Shown: positions 12,601 to 23,537 of the stretch, piece after piece
Numbering within the stretch: the stretch's first letter is position 1
How the letters are laid out: every line of letters begins with the position of its first letter
Assembly (NCBI GenBank): GCA_000226015.1
Contig: JH153258.1
Span: 52,086-116,085, forward strand
Direction of reading: 5' to 3'
Length of the DNA: 64,000 nt
Source of the DNA: Mnemiopsis leidyi
Taxonomy: Eukaryota > Ctenophora > Tentaculata > Lobata > Bolinopsidae
Made by a program: the position numbers and the translations under genes
Notes under the pieces: generated by a model
Database searches by the model: none
Seen by the model: only the letters and a program-made list of their open reading frames with translations
What the model was told of the DNA's origin: nothing

Positions 12601-15600
12601 ACGCGAATCCCACTTCGGTGTAATGTCTATTCCATTCAGAATGAGTTTGAACTTGCATATCAGGTGATAATGAATTCTGCTTGGTACTCACCAGCTCCTT
12701 AAGATGTCCGTACATGTACAGGGAATATTTCGGAAGTTGTACGAGTTAAATTTTTTTGTTTTTTATTCCATGATCCTGTGGCGACGTCCACCAGAGAACA
12801 GTAGTCGGGCTGGAAGTTTACAACCTTCCAGATGGATCCGTCCATCCTGGCTCCTGATCCCCGGTCGCTCCAGATCAGGGTGAAAGTTTCGGTGTACCTG
12901 TAGACGATGTGTGGGCCGATTTCATTGTTAGCGGCAGACAGGGACAGCAGGGCTATCAGTGATAGTAGGATCATCATCTTCTTCTTTTTTCTTTCTTCTT
13001 CTTCTATACTCTTTTCTTCTTCTGTTGTTTCTTCTTCTTGTCGGTTCTTTCAACTTTGTCTGCGATTGTGTTTGGAATGTTAAGTGGACGGTTTAAATAA
13101 TCTGCAATGGGTAATGAACTTGGTCATGGTTGTTGCCCAAGGGTCTAGGTGCGGGTGTGAAAAGTAGCAAAAAGAAGGGCTTTAGAAGGTTTAACTGAAC
13201 GCCAAGTCGTTGATGGAATTTTACTTTTTTCAACGTTACAAAGTCTAATCCCTGGATTCTAATTAGGTAGACTGAAGAGTAAATCACCTAGTCATTAGTC
13301 AACCCTCGCTTCTGTAAGGATGGAAATATAAATTTTGTGTTAGTTGACAATTATAATCCTGATCTGCAAAAAGAACATGAAGAGCCTTGTAGAGGACCGT
13401 TAATGCTAAACAGATTGACGACAAAAAACATACGACAGAGTTAAGTTCTGATTTGAGGGTATAAATATGTGATTAGGATTAAACTTTTAAAAGAAATGTA
13501 AAAGGTACTATTTGACTCAACTACTGCAGCAATAATAGGTCTAGATTTGTGATTAACTTAAGCAAATTTCCTTAATCCTGGGCAAAATCCTAATTAGCGA
13601 CTATTAAGACTTAAGAGAGAACAGAGAGAACAGAGAATTAGCTTGGAATGTACCTCAAATTCGTAAATAACTAGCAAGAGAGGAGAGAAAGAGAGAAATT
13701 TAATTTGTTTCTTATCCCGTATAATCAATGCCCTCAATTCAGAGCGTGTGTTAGAGAAATTGCTCTAATTTTGCGCGGGTCATCTTGCCATCAATCGATA
13801 ATCAAAACCAAATGGTACAGTTGAAACGGTTTACTATGCAGTAAACCTTCAAAAGTCACTGGAACACGGTCTTAGTGCCCTAAATCACCGTCCCAAGTTT
13901 GGTCCCAAAAATCAGGATACTCAGGGGAAAACTTGTGACGATTTTGGAACCAGGCCATTGTGAACGATCTAGACGACCAAGGGCTTCCAAAATTGGCAGG
14001 GACACTTGTTAGATCGATACAAGCCTAAATCAAGTGTTCATTTTTGTTCATTTTTGTTCAGTTTTGTTCATTCCAACCATTCTGGGAATTTGGGGCGTCT
14101 TTTCGGTCTATCAAATGTCAGGTCCTCTTCATATTGTCTCTACCAATCATAGTAAAACTCTAAAAGTCGCCAAAATACGGTATTAGTGCTCCAAATCACC
14201 GTCCCAATTTGGTTCCAACTTTTGGACTCATCTACTGCGCGCGGAAACCGAAAGAATTTTAGGCATGAAAAGTACACCATCTTTCACTCACCGTGACAGA
14301 AATGTCTGCGATGCGCGTGATCGGGCTGGCTGCGGCTGGCCCAGCGTTCTTTATTATGTATTTGACCTAGATACTTATTCAAGTCCCATTTTAGCGTGTT
14401 TGGGTATTACTAGATAGGTCATACAGAGAAAATCAAGACAGCGCCGACCGCTAATTAAGTTTGAAATTTGCGTACTATCAGTGAAAGTCTTGTCCGATGG
14501 TGCGTTCAGAAACTTAGATGCTACCGCGGCCCGGTGGACGCTTTGTCCTATGGTTTATTTTGTTCGGAATGTGATCTTTCACTGTTTCAGGGCGTCGCTA
14601 ATGTTGCCTTGACGACCGATGTGTACAGCTGTAGTATTCAAAATAATGATCAGAGAGAAGTGCTAAGACGTCTAGATAAACAACGTAAGTTAATAACTAC
14701 AGGGAGCAAGTTGTTATCTCCTTGTTTGCATTCCGATACATTGCACGTAGAAGTTTGTTGACAAAGGAGAGCTTGCAGCGATCTTCGTTATCGAATGTCA
14801 TTAAACAAATCACATGCTTGGCCGTCACCTAACTAATTCTTTTAGTATTTGTGGCGAATTGATAGCTATCTTTACGTGTTCTCTCAGTGAACACTGAACG
14901 TTAACAGCGATATTTCTATGACTGAGTTCGTCGCTATTAGCGATCGCATATACTAATAGCGATCGCCTTATTACTTCGGTTTTATATTTAAGTAATTGAA
15001 AACTATAAACCGCTGTAATCTTAACTGAGATGAAACCTGAAATATTAGATTACATCCATTGTCGGCCCTGTGGCTTGAACCTGACTGTGGCGTCTAAAAC
15101 AAGTTTGTATTCTGACAAATCGTGAAGTCTGCAACCTGACAAATAGCCTCGTGAGCGAACGGATGAGAATGTAGGAATACCAACAACTCCAATTCTAGCT
15201 CTACCCTTCTCACCATCTTAGAGAACTCAAACCATCAAAATGTCTGGTGTAATTGGTTATTTCTAAATTTCTAATTTTCAATTCTCGAGCTAGATGTTTG
15301 ACGACGGCTAGACTTCCTCCGCAGGCAATAAATGTAACCACAAGTCAGACAAACTGCACGATGTGTTTACTCGTCATGACCCTAAACTCTCACTTGTCAT
15401 TCAACATCTCAAGGTATAATATTGCATTGTCACTTCGAGGTATTTGTACTTCAATTGTTCAATCATAAATTAAGAATTAGCTAATATAGAGCACACAAAG
15501 AATCCTCAATCTCGTATAACGCAGCTGTTCACGGCTGAAATTTAAGGTATCAAACGAAAGCCGATAAATTAAATTTAATAATGGAATGGTGCAGATGTAA

Positions 15601-18600
15601 AATTGCCTGACATATCACATAAATTTGTGAACGGATCTGAAATGCGCTTTGACATGATCATAAATGAGCACACTGATTAAAATCTCAAACTGGTAACAGG
15701 TAAGCACGAAAAATACTATTAAAGTAGGGCACCTTCAACTAAACCTAACCTTCGTAACACAGGTTGTGTGGAGGGTCAGCAGCCTCATGAAACAATATGT
15801 GTTCTGAAGCATCATGCTTTATGTTGGAAGGATGATAGACATTGCTTATAGCCCGACTTCGACATCTATATGATTTGATAACGTTGCAGGAGCGTCATGT
15901 GTTCGGAATGCAGCACATGCTTCACACCGAGTCAGAACTCCCGACCCTTCACCTCATTGCTAAAAGCAAACTGACAGTGCTAAGTTTACCAGTGTCTTCT
16001 GTTCAGTTCTTCGCTAAACCTACCGCGCTTCACATTGCAAGGGTAAGTCTCTCTCTCTCTCTCTCTAAGCGTCATTTGTAGCAATAGTTTTTATTTCTAT
16101 CAGTAAAATGTTAGTGGAAAAATGAATTGTAGCAACTTTTATAATCCCTAAAATTATCAATGGTCAGTACGTGACAACGCCACTTGAAAACCATAACTAC
16201 ATAGTGTTTATTTAGCGGTATCTCATTAAAATATCGGTCGGATTAGAATAGGTGGTACTGCCTGGACCAGATAAAGTCCTAAGCTCAAATATTAGGAATT
16301 TTCAAATAAATGCGAATAATGAAACACGATGCAAGTTAATCTCGTCGCAGCAAGCTAGAATGAGAAGATTGGAGCGTATTGAATTTGGGGGTCCAGATGT
16401 TACAAATTTGCAGATCGGAATTTATCATCAAACTTCATTCATTAAATTGGCAAGAATAATGTGTACTCCCTAATATTCTGTCGTTACAAAAATTACGTCG
16501 ACGAAAAATCTAACACCGAAAATTATATATATTGTGAGATTAGCTAACGAATGGAGTGTGAAATCCAAAATTATTCCGATATCACACGACCTTTGAATTT
16601 GCTCATTCAATTAGTAAGCGACTTTAATAACTTAAATGCAAATAGTCTTAAGATTATATTTTACTCTTCTTGAGTGCCCCTTTTGTCTAACTGTAAAATC
16701 CTGGGTACAGGTGTAACAAATACAAAATACAATAAAATCTCCACCCTCCAGGAGAAGTACCCTATCTACCCTAGCGTGGTGGAGCTGATTAATCTCCACC
16801 CCCAGGAGAAGTACCCTATCTACCCTAGCGTGGTGGAGTTGATTAATCTCAACCCCCAGGAGAAGTACCCTATCTACCCTAGCGTGGTGGAGCTGATTAA
16901 TCTCCACCCCCAGGAGAAGTACCCTATCTACCCTAGCGTGGTGGAGCTGATTAATCTCAACCCCCAGGAGAAGTACCCTATCTACCCTAGCGTGGTGGAG
17001 CTGATTAGGCGGTACATGGAGGATGCAGTGTGGGACTTGTACAAGGCTCACGTGATCAGAGAACTGAAACACTTCGAAGGGAGGGTAGACCCCAGCAAGA
17101 AGTGTAAATATTGCCTCTCTTGTCAGTTAAGGTAGGTGATAGGATTATATCATCACCAGGATGATCAGTTTGTTATTGTTTGAGATGTTTTTTAACTTCG
17201 AAGTCATAAAAATTCGAGGATATAATCATATTTCGATATGATAGTATCTTAGCCACATTTTGTCCTGGTTGGAACCAATAACCGTAGTGTAACCGTAGGC
17301 CTGACCCTTATTCAAAATCAATACTAACCCCCTTCAGAACACAGATGTGTAACCGTAGGTGTTACCCTAATTCAAATTCAATACTTACCCCCCTCAGAAC
17401 CCTGATGGTGCCCAGTATACTCCCGGATCCTGTCAGAGACGAAGTTACAAACCTGTATTGTCCGGGAAACACCTCCCCTCTACCCCACCTGGCCAACCAG
17501 ACTTTCCGCCCTCGCTCCGCTCCTCCCCTTGTTACTCCCCGTCCTAGCAACAAGCCCAACTTTAGATCTCTCAACAACTCCCCTGCTGCCGGATCTCCAG
17601 ACAGTCGGTTGAATGGCGACGTTTACCCGCTTTTCCGTTCAAGTTGGGCCGCTAAAAATCCCGCATCGCGACCAAGAACAGCGGCCGGAAATTCGACCGT
17701 TGGTCAGGAACGAGTTGATAGCTTTTGTGACGTGGGGAGCAAGAGAAATCTGACCAGATCCAAGACGGCTGTCGCACGCTCATCCTACAGACCGTCGAGT
17801 AAAATTGATAGGGACGGTTTAAAAGGAGAGGGAAGTGTTTGTAAAAATGTTTCCTTCGCATCCCAGCGTGCTTCGTCTTCCAAGATGTCTAAAATTATAC
17901 CAAAGACGAGTGAGCGATCAATTCTAACGTGACTTAAAGGTACTAAATGCTGATCAAGGGTTCTCGCTCGATCCCGAAATTGACACTCTATTTTGATAGT
18001 AATTTGATGTATAACGAATGTGGTAAAACGGTTGTAATTCAGATTTGATGAAATGAAGCAGTGCTTACTTATCCCTTCAGAACGTAGCAAAGCTGTGCGT
18101 TTTGTACGTGACAAATGTCGAAGGTTTGAAACCGGTTATTGTACAACTTATCGTTTTTAAATATTTAATTCTTGATAAGTTAAATATTAATTTCCCACCA
18201 TCAAAGAGTCTTTTAAAGAATTGGACAGAACCTTCAATGCAGCGTGGTAATTTTACTATGATCAATGACTGTGAAGATGCGGATTTGTTGTTGATTTTGA
18301 TTTGATTTTTATTAATTATTTGACAGGCCAAATGTTTTAATCTTTATAAATTCAAATTTATTCATATTCGAAACCCCTCGATGCAAATAATTCCGACAAA
18401 TCGCAAATAGAATTTGTGATTATCGAAATTTCTGCACAAAATATTCACTGAAGTTTTTTCCTTCTCCGTATAGGCATTAGGCATGGACGTAAAGAATTTC
18501 GACGCCTGTCTCCAGTTTCAACACTAAGAAAGAGGCCAGGGACGACACTTCCGATATGCGAAAGCGCTGTACGTGACTGCTGTCTGTCAGCCGAATTGCC

Positions 18601-18771
18601 AAAATTCAAGTAAGATTGCGATTTCATCTTATCGTCGAGCGTTTACTTCATGAAATCATACGAGTAAGTTAGATACTGAAATGACCTTTTCCGAGATTAC
18701 GATATATCTCCTAACAACACGTCATTGTCAGGAAAGAAGTTTGTCCAAGTTACACCTGTCACTCTCTTTAA
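6677..18771 (+). CDS. CNBD2: CNBD2-like protein with two cyclic-nucleotide-binding folds (12-14 exons)
   Basis: Exons with matching phases: 6677-6806, 7228-7313, 7840-8004, 8283-8446, 8564-8714, 8970-9118, 9513-9651, 14591-14684, 15325-15413, 15890-16042, 16752-17131, 17398-17932 (stop; 744 residues). An alternative donor at 17910 joins 18474-18609 and 18732-18771, also in phase (about 795 residues). The first CNB fold (residues about 165-265) has RTIVRKGDPGRHYYFIYSG and FGHVALLHMQRRTATV; the second (about 283-435) has LDEESYRNLTDHGRIGEYLP, FIYTIVQ joined to GVANVALTTD, and FGMQHMLH. CNBD2 (CRIS) is a cAMP-binding protein needed for sperm development in mammals. Here the pocket Glu of FGE is His in fold 1, and fold 2 has no pocket Arg, so binding may be weak. 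The start of exon 2 and the last two exons are the least certain. Confidence 0.8.
8129..8290 (+). repeat. 34/35-bp tandem repeat carrying the intron 3 splice acceptor
   Basis: Five copies of GATTTCTGTGCCRCAGTACC followed by GAAT and a short T-rich spacer. Lengths alternate 35 and 34 bp and the middle bases alternate, giving a 69-bp higher-order unit. The last CAG is the real acceptor of CNBD2-like exon 4 (exon begins 8283). The four upstream copies are near-perfect decoy acceptors; using the first would meet a stop soon after. Confidence 0.85.
8736..8936. repeat. 11-bp minisatellite in CNBD2-like intron 5
   Basis: About 18 nearly perfect copies of CACTGACTTAA, starting about 20 bases after the exon 5 donor and ending about 30 bases before the exon 6 acceptor. 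The array fills most of this short intron. Confidence 0.9.
9877..10662. mobile_element. MITE with about 30-bp terminal inverted repeats (Tc1/mariner-like ends)
   Basis: Left end ACAGTCGTTGTTCAAAAATA followed by TGCGTGATT; the right end is its near-perfect complement, ending CAACGACTGT at 10662. Length is about 786 bp. The interior is AT-rich with no long open frame. CAGTCGT-type ends suggest the Tc1/mariner group, but a clean TA duplication is only half visible (TA follows on the right only). It sits in intron 7 of the CNBD2-like gene. Confidence 0.65.
10886..12977 (-). CDS. Secreted aerolysin-fold protein with VPS62-type repeats, nested in an intron
   Basis: An oppositely oriented gene inside intron 7 of the CNBD2-like gene. 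The 5' exon (from 12977) begins with a signal peptide (MMILLSLIALLSLSAA) followed by a repeat unit. The main body (about 12386-10886, roughly 480-500 residues in one frame) has five more units of the pattern W-x-D-x-G-S-x-A-x-x-D-x-S-x-W/Y, spaced about 70-75 residues, like VPS62/DUF946 proteins. The last 150 residues are Ser/Thr-rich beta sequence (SEQTVSKTVTYSEASSVSF, then a GEETTVTNEESITAEI stretch), typical of aerolysin/ETX-MTX2 pore-forming modules. Such proteins are secreted and some insert in membranes. Whether the signal exon still joins the body in frame is not settled; the copy may be whole or damaged, and a SINE lies between the two parts. Confidence 0.7.
12456..12643 (+). mobile_element. 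tRNA-derived SINE
   Basis: The head resembles a tRNA-Gly (CCC-type) gene: CTGCC at the 5' end pairs with GGCAG after the T arm, the A-box region is GGTGTAGTGGTACTAGC, and the T arm CGGGTGTTCGAAACCCG forms a perfect five-base stem with a B-box-like loop. A 110-base unrelated tail follows (from GCAGTCCAGGCC to about CATTCAGAATGAG). A tRNA head plus tail is the SINE layout. A functional tRNA seems unlikely because the D arm and acceptor stem are imperfect. Confidence 0.7.
13848..14235. repeat. Two diverged direct repeats of about 60 bp
   Basis: AAATCACCGTCCCAAGTTTG near 13883 and AAATCACCGTCCCAATTTGG near 14195 sit in blocks that match over about 60 bp, 310 bp apart, with scattered differences. 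Two palindromic AGCGATCGC sites follow near 14939 and 14958. The rest of intron 7 up to exon 8 has no other feature that I recognise. Confidence 0.45.
16752..17008 (+). repeat. 54-bp in-frame coding repeat at the start of CNBD2-like exon 11
   Basis: Five copies starting at 16752, 16806, 16860, 16914 and 16968, each encoding EKYPIYPSVVELINLHPQ (18 residues; H/N alternates and the last copy runs on into IRRYMEDAVWDLYK). Every unit ends ATCTCCACCCCCAG or ATCTCAACCCCCAG, nearly the same as the true acceptor CCACCCTCCAG before copy 1. The exon can therefore start at any of five positions without changing frame. Confidence 0.9.
17278..17397 (+). repeat. 60-bp tandem duplication of the CNBD2-like exon 12 acceptor
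   Basis: Two copies of a unit containing TGTAACCGTAGG, then TTCAAA..CAATACT, then a pyrimidine tract and CAGAAC. Acceptors fall at 17337 and 17397, exactly 60 bp apart. Both lead into the same open frame, so use of the upstream one would add 20 residues. Confidence 0.75.
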
Positions 18772-21700
18772 CAAGGGATTTATCTATCTTAGGATTGGCG
18801 GGACGAAAGAGCAGAACATGAGATTACCTCTAGAACATGAGAACTTCAAGCATACCACGTGACATTGCTCCCAACATTAGAACTTAAAGCACGTGAGTAG
18901 TTAAACTTGATTGCCTGTTTGTCTCTCACGATTATCTGATCAATAAGGCAGGTAGTTAACGTGCCCAGAATCTTGGCTCCGCTGATTGGACATATAAAAT
19001 TGGAGCACCTGATATCGAGTTAAACTACCTTGTAATCAGCTCAATCAAGTTCAATCAAAGTCCAATCTGTTGAGTCTGACATCTTGTCTGCTTGACGAGG
19101 AGGGATCTGAGCACCTTGTTTTTGTTTACAGAACTGGAGTCAGGACAAACAGGTGGTGAATTCTGGGACATGGTTCCCATGGAAACTGATATCTCTGTTA
19201 GTGAGGTGTAGTCATGTGATAGGCATGAGATACTCAATCAATCACGTGAGGGAATCCCAAATTGAGAGATATCTCTGATCAAAGGTGCTCTATTGAAGCT
19301 GCTAATTGATTATGATATGGTGTTTTGGATTGGCTCATCATTTGATCCTCTGCTGATCAATGAATAAACCGCTGAAACACAGTGTAAAATGGGCTGCGTA
19401 TGAAATAGATTGGATCTCTGCATAAGCGATGGAATTTAAGGCGTGCCACATTATAAAACTTGTCAAACTGATTGCCAAAGTAAATGTGTTTAAGGCTAGA
19501 TACTCTCTCGAAAAACGGTGGCACGCCCTTCATCGTCTACGTTCACCTGAACTTAATCAACCGTTTAATGCGTGCTTGGAATTTATCTGGAATTCTCGAT
19601 AACGGATCATGGTTCTCAGCGTCTCCAACTTCAAGTTAGATGTCTGGCCGTCAGATTTCCCATAAAATCACCCGAAGTACTGTAGTCTACCGACAGAGCC
19701 ATTTAAAGGCGTGGATAGAGGGGCAGACGCCGCTTACTAGGTTAAATCTGTGGTAAATCAATTTTATCTGTCGAGTTGGTCCCCAATAAACCGTTCTTCA
19801 CCAAGGAGCTACGATCCAGAGAGAAAGCACTTTGTCAGTTTGGGGTTAGAGGTACAAACATATCATTAGCATCTGTCAGAGGTGCTTGCACTTTGTATAG
19901 ACCCTGGATCTGTAATCAGATGTATGCGTCACTCCATCTGTGACAGGGGCATATCACGTGACAGGGGAATATACGTCACATGACTAGGGGTTGTGTTACC
20001 AGTCTTGCTCCGTGTACAAACATCCGGACTATCTCCGCTGTACTTTCGATCTGCAAACAAGCAGTAATACTAATAGTGTTGTGTCTGCCAATCAAATCTA
20101 ATTTGGGGTGTCACGTGGTGTAGCAAATAGGATAACTCAATCAAAGAGAAACAGTGATTGGAACCAACGATCTGTAGCTTGTTTGTTTAACAAATAGAGT
20201 GCGGGGGAATCAGAGGGGCTACAGTTAAACGTCCATAATGAGAAAATAAAACTATCCAATAAAGGAACCACATTGAAAACGCGTATTGACTATCGTACCT
20301 AAATATCCTCTTTAAGTTTGGGTTTCAAGATGATACATACAGATGGCAAGAAAGTTTAAAGAATTTGACTCCTGATGGCGTTCCTGAAATGAATTATATC
20401 GAAACAAAGCTAAGATTATTCTAATCGATAAATTTTTAGATTTTTTCTTGCATAAACTATCACTCTCCAGTCTCCCACTATTTAAACTTAAAGGCCCTCG
20501 ATTAACCGAGCCTGCCTTAAAACCATTTCCTAACTCTTACCAGGAAGTCATTCCTTCCAAGAATCAGTACCACATCTTTTTGACAACACTACACACTTCT
20601 TACTAAAATCCGATTGGTCGAGAGCTATTTAACCGCACTTTCACCTGACCATCAAGCAAGACTCGAGCTGTTCCACGCTTTACTTGACTGGGGAGCACGT
20701 ATCGACCATTACCGGCCCATTATATCCTCTCTGCCCACCCCCGTACACAACCACTATCGTCCTTGTACACGTGCAGAGGACCCAGCTCTTTCTTCTGTGC
20801 TGTCACGTGACACAGCCAGGTATTTAGGGCTCAATCACACGGTAAAAGCTTGCTTGCTACCTTCGGATTGGGTTGTTTAATTTGCATAGCTCTTCACTCC
20901 GCACATATCATTGATGACAATCCTAGGGATTAGTTGTAGGACAACCAATGATGAAAAGGAGGCCGTGGATTGAGCCAATGAGATGTGAGAATGAGGAGTA
21001 AGCCGCTCTGACATTGTAGCCTCAACGCTTGGGTAATGAGTACAACGATTAGAGATCCCGAGTAATGGATTACCGGACTGGAAGGGGGCCAACTTTTTGA
21101 GAATTAAAGAGTGTAGTCTGTCGACCAAGAGTGTAGACACTCTACCATGAACAAGAGTGTAGACCCACTGCACCAAGAGTGTAGACACTCTACCATAAAC
21201 AAGAGTGTAGACCCACCAAGAGCTGGAGTAGAATCTATGTTTAGTCTAATTGTGATAACTTATTGGCGGGTTAAACAATATTTGGAGACATGGGTTGCAA
21301 ATCTGGCCATGAGTCATCTTAAGGGCTGAAAGAGATGCTTTAATAATCCAGGCAGAATCAAAAGCGGATGAACTATGTTTTCTCAAAAATAGCAGCCTCT
21401 TCAGAATTACGAATTCCATTTGAAAACAGACATCTTATTCTTAACAAATGCAGAAATATGAACCTAAGCTTTTCACTCATTCACAGGCCTTTCAATTCCT
21501 CTATGTTGTGACAGTTTTTACCTAGCCGGTGCTGGATGGTTGTAAACTTTCTTAGTAAGATTTACTTATTTATTAATCTGTTCAGGATAGTTCGTTATCG
21601 TACAGACATGTCAGCGCAGCAAGTTATAAATTAGAAAAGGGCTCGGGGTAGCCATAAAAATTGAAATAATTTAGACGGCAGGTTTTTTTGGCAACTTATA

Positions 21701-23267
21701 CTTTTTTGGCAACTTATACTATAATTTTCTTATAATTATCCAGAGAAAAGTGAATTCATTTTTTTCTGAGGGGCCGCAGTAGTTCACTAAATCTAAGGTT
21801 AACTAGACTAATTTGCTTATCTGTTTCTCCCTAGGCCAAATAACCACAGCAGCCCCGGCCCTATTTTTCTGTTTAACTTTACGTGCTCGAAGGTGTGTAT
21901 TAATAGCTAGATATTGACACTTGCCCACAAATCTGACTGAAAAGAATTGAGAAATTGCTTATTCATCTCTTTTCAGTTCTACAGAAAAATACGAAATATC
22001 TAGTCTCTGGAGCATAAATCCACTTTGAGCTCTCGCTGGACTTCAACGACAAATTAAGATCCACTGAAGCAAATTGCTTGAAATGTTCTCAAGAATATTT
22101 AGAGAGGTGTCCGTGTTTGTTTAACCCACGTTTAGAATATTATGTATGGTCACGTGGCTTAGGAATCCATAAAAATTCAGAACAAATTAATTCCGTGGAT
22201 GTCGTTGCATGTGGCCCGAGACGTATAATCTATTTATGATATGAAACGAAGTCGGCTAAAATCAATGAAATCCTATTATGTAAACACTTATTTACGTAAA
22301 CATTTTACAATGTAAACAGAGCTCTGATACGCTCTCTGATATGTGGAGCTTCTTTATTTTTGTTTGTCTTGGGGCTAAGTTTGGAGGGACGTCGGACAAA
22401 TATTCATTTGCTATTTTGTCAGCTTCCTTTGCTTGTAGATCTGTTCAGCTTGCTCCTAGGGGTAACTTTGTCGTGTTGCTCAGCATTGGAATTCCGTCAT
22501 TTTCGTCGAATTGACTCATGATCGTCGAGGGAATGGTTCACTGATCCCTTGCAAAACTGTTGGGCTCCTGTATCATCTTATTGACTTGAATCAACTTGAA
22601 AACGAAGAACTTGAGAGAAACTCCTGTAACAGCAAAAAGACTTTGAGATGTTAAGTGCAAACCTCAGATCAATACCTAAAATGGAGTACATTACCGAAAT
22701 ATCTTATAGCTTGTTTTCAGTAAACATTTATCGTTCAACAGAAGAGAAAACTGGATCTTATAGAACATTTTCGATGTGTTGGACAGAAAGCTATGTCATA
22801 TTATAGATTGGTTCAAAGTAACTTAAATGAAATGTGGGGTCCCTCGACAATCGTCAATAACTTACCATCTTACTCTGAATCTCTGATTTTTGTTCGTGTG
22901 GCGGTCAAGGAGACTGATGCAATATCTTATTCCTTGAATTTCATGGAATTGCAAACAAATCGACTGTGATATGTCTTCTTCCATCAGTTTATTCAGTACC
23001 GACTGTCTTTCAAACTGTCAAGTTCCCAACAGAGTCAGATCTACGTAACCCTAGTTCCCCTTCCTCCTCTTTTACCACCCTCCTCCATGGTATTACATCT
23101 TCCCACGGACTCTGGTATCGTTATCTCCACCACGACTACTGTTTTGACTGGGACAGTCACATAGCCTGGACCACCAGTGTCGGACTAGTGTTGTGTACTC
23201 CAGTTCCCACCCCGCACTTCCTGTAGGCGGCACACTTGTCATGCTCAACCCCTGGTTATCTATACGG
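18772..23267. other. Intergenic stretch between the CNBD2-like gene and forkhead gene 1
   Basis: No gene is recognised. A possible acceptor at 19130 leads into about 25 codons ending in a stop (GQTGGEFWDMVPMETDIS in the middle), which could be a terminal exon of the gene upstream but does not match the open phase. A short duplicated unit with the palindrome AGAGTGTAGACACTCT lies at 21122-21215. TCACGTGA or CACGTG sites are scattered (near 18860, 19245, 19954, 20803 and 22149). The region probably contains regulatory DNA. Confidence 0.4.
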
Positions 23268-23414
23268 TCACGTGACACACACCCCAGACCCTGGATCCTT
23301 TCGTTCCCACGACTCTCTAACCAGATCCTAGGTCTGAAGCAAGCGCGTCACGTCATGTAGCTATGGTAACGCGAGCTCTGGTCACGTGATCGTCACGTGA
23401 CGCGCCCACGTGAT
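23268..23414. promoter_or_regulatory. E-box (TCACGTGA) cluster upstream of forkhead gene 1
   Basis: Perfect 8-bp palindromes TCACGTGA at 23268-23275, 23382-23389 and 23393-23400, and a CCCACGTGATC at 23405. They lie 125-270 bp before the start codon. CACGTG with flanking T/A is the preferred site of MITF/TFE and USF-type bHLH-zip factors. A similar cluster lies before forkhead gene 2. Confidence 0.55.
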
Positions 23415-23537
23415 CAGACACGCGCGCGTTTGTGTGGAACTAAAAACCAGAGCGAGATTATCCCGATTATTCGCAAGTCTCATCTACACACCGAGTGTTT
23501 GAACTTCGATCTCGTTTTGTCACACCGATCTACTGCT

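Noticed and set aside
15763-15845. Possible CNBD2-like exon between 15413 and 15890
   Set aside because: It has an acceptor, but all phases that fit run into stops; joining 15413 directly to 15890 is in phase and completes the CNB fold.
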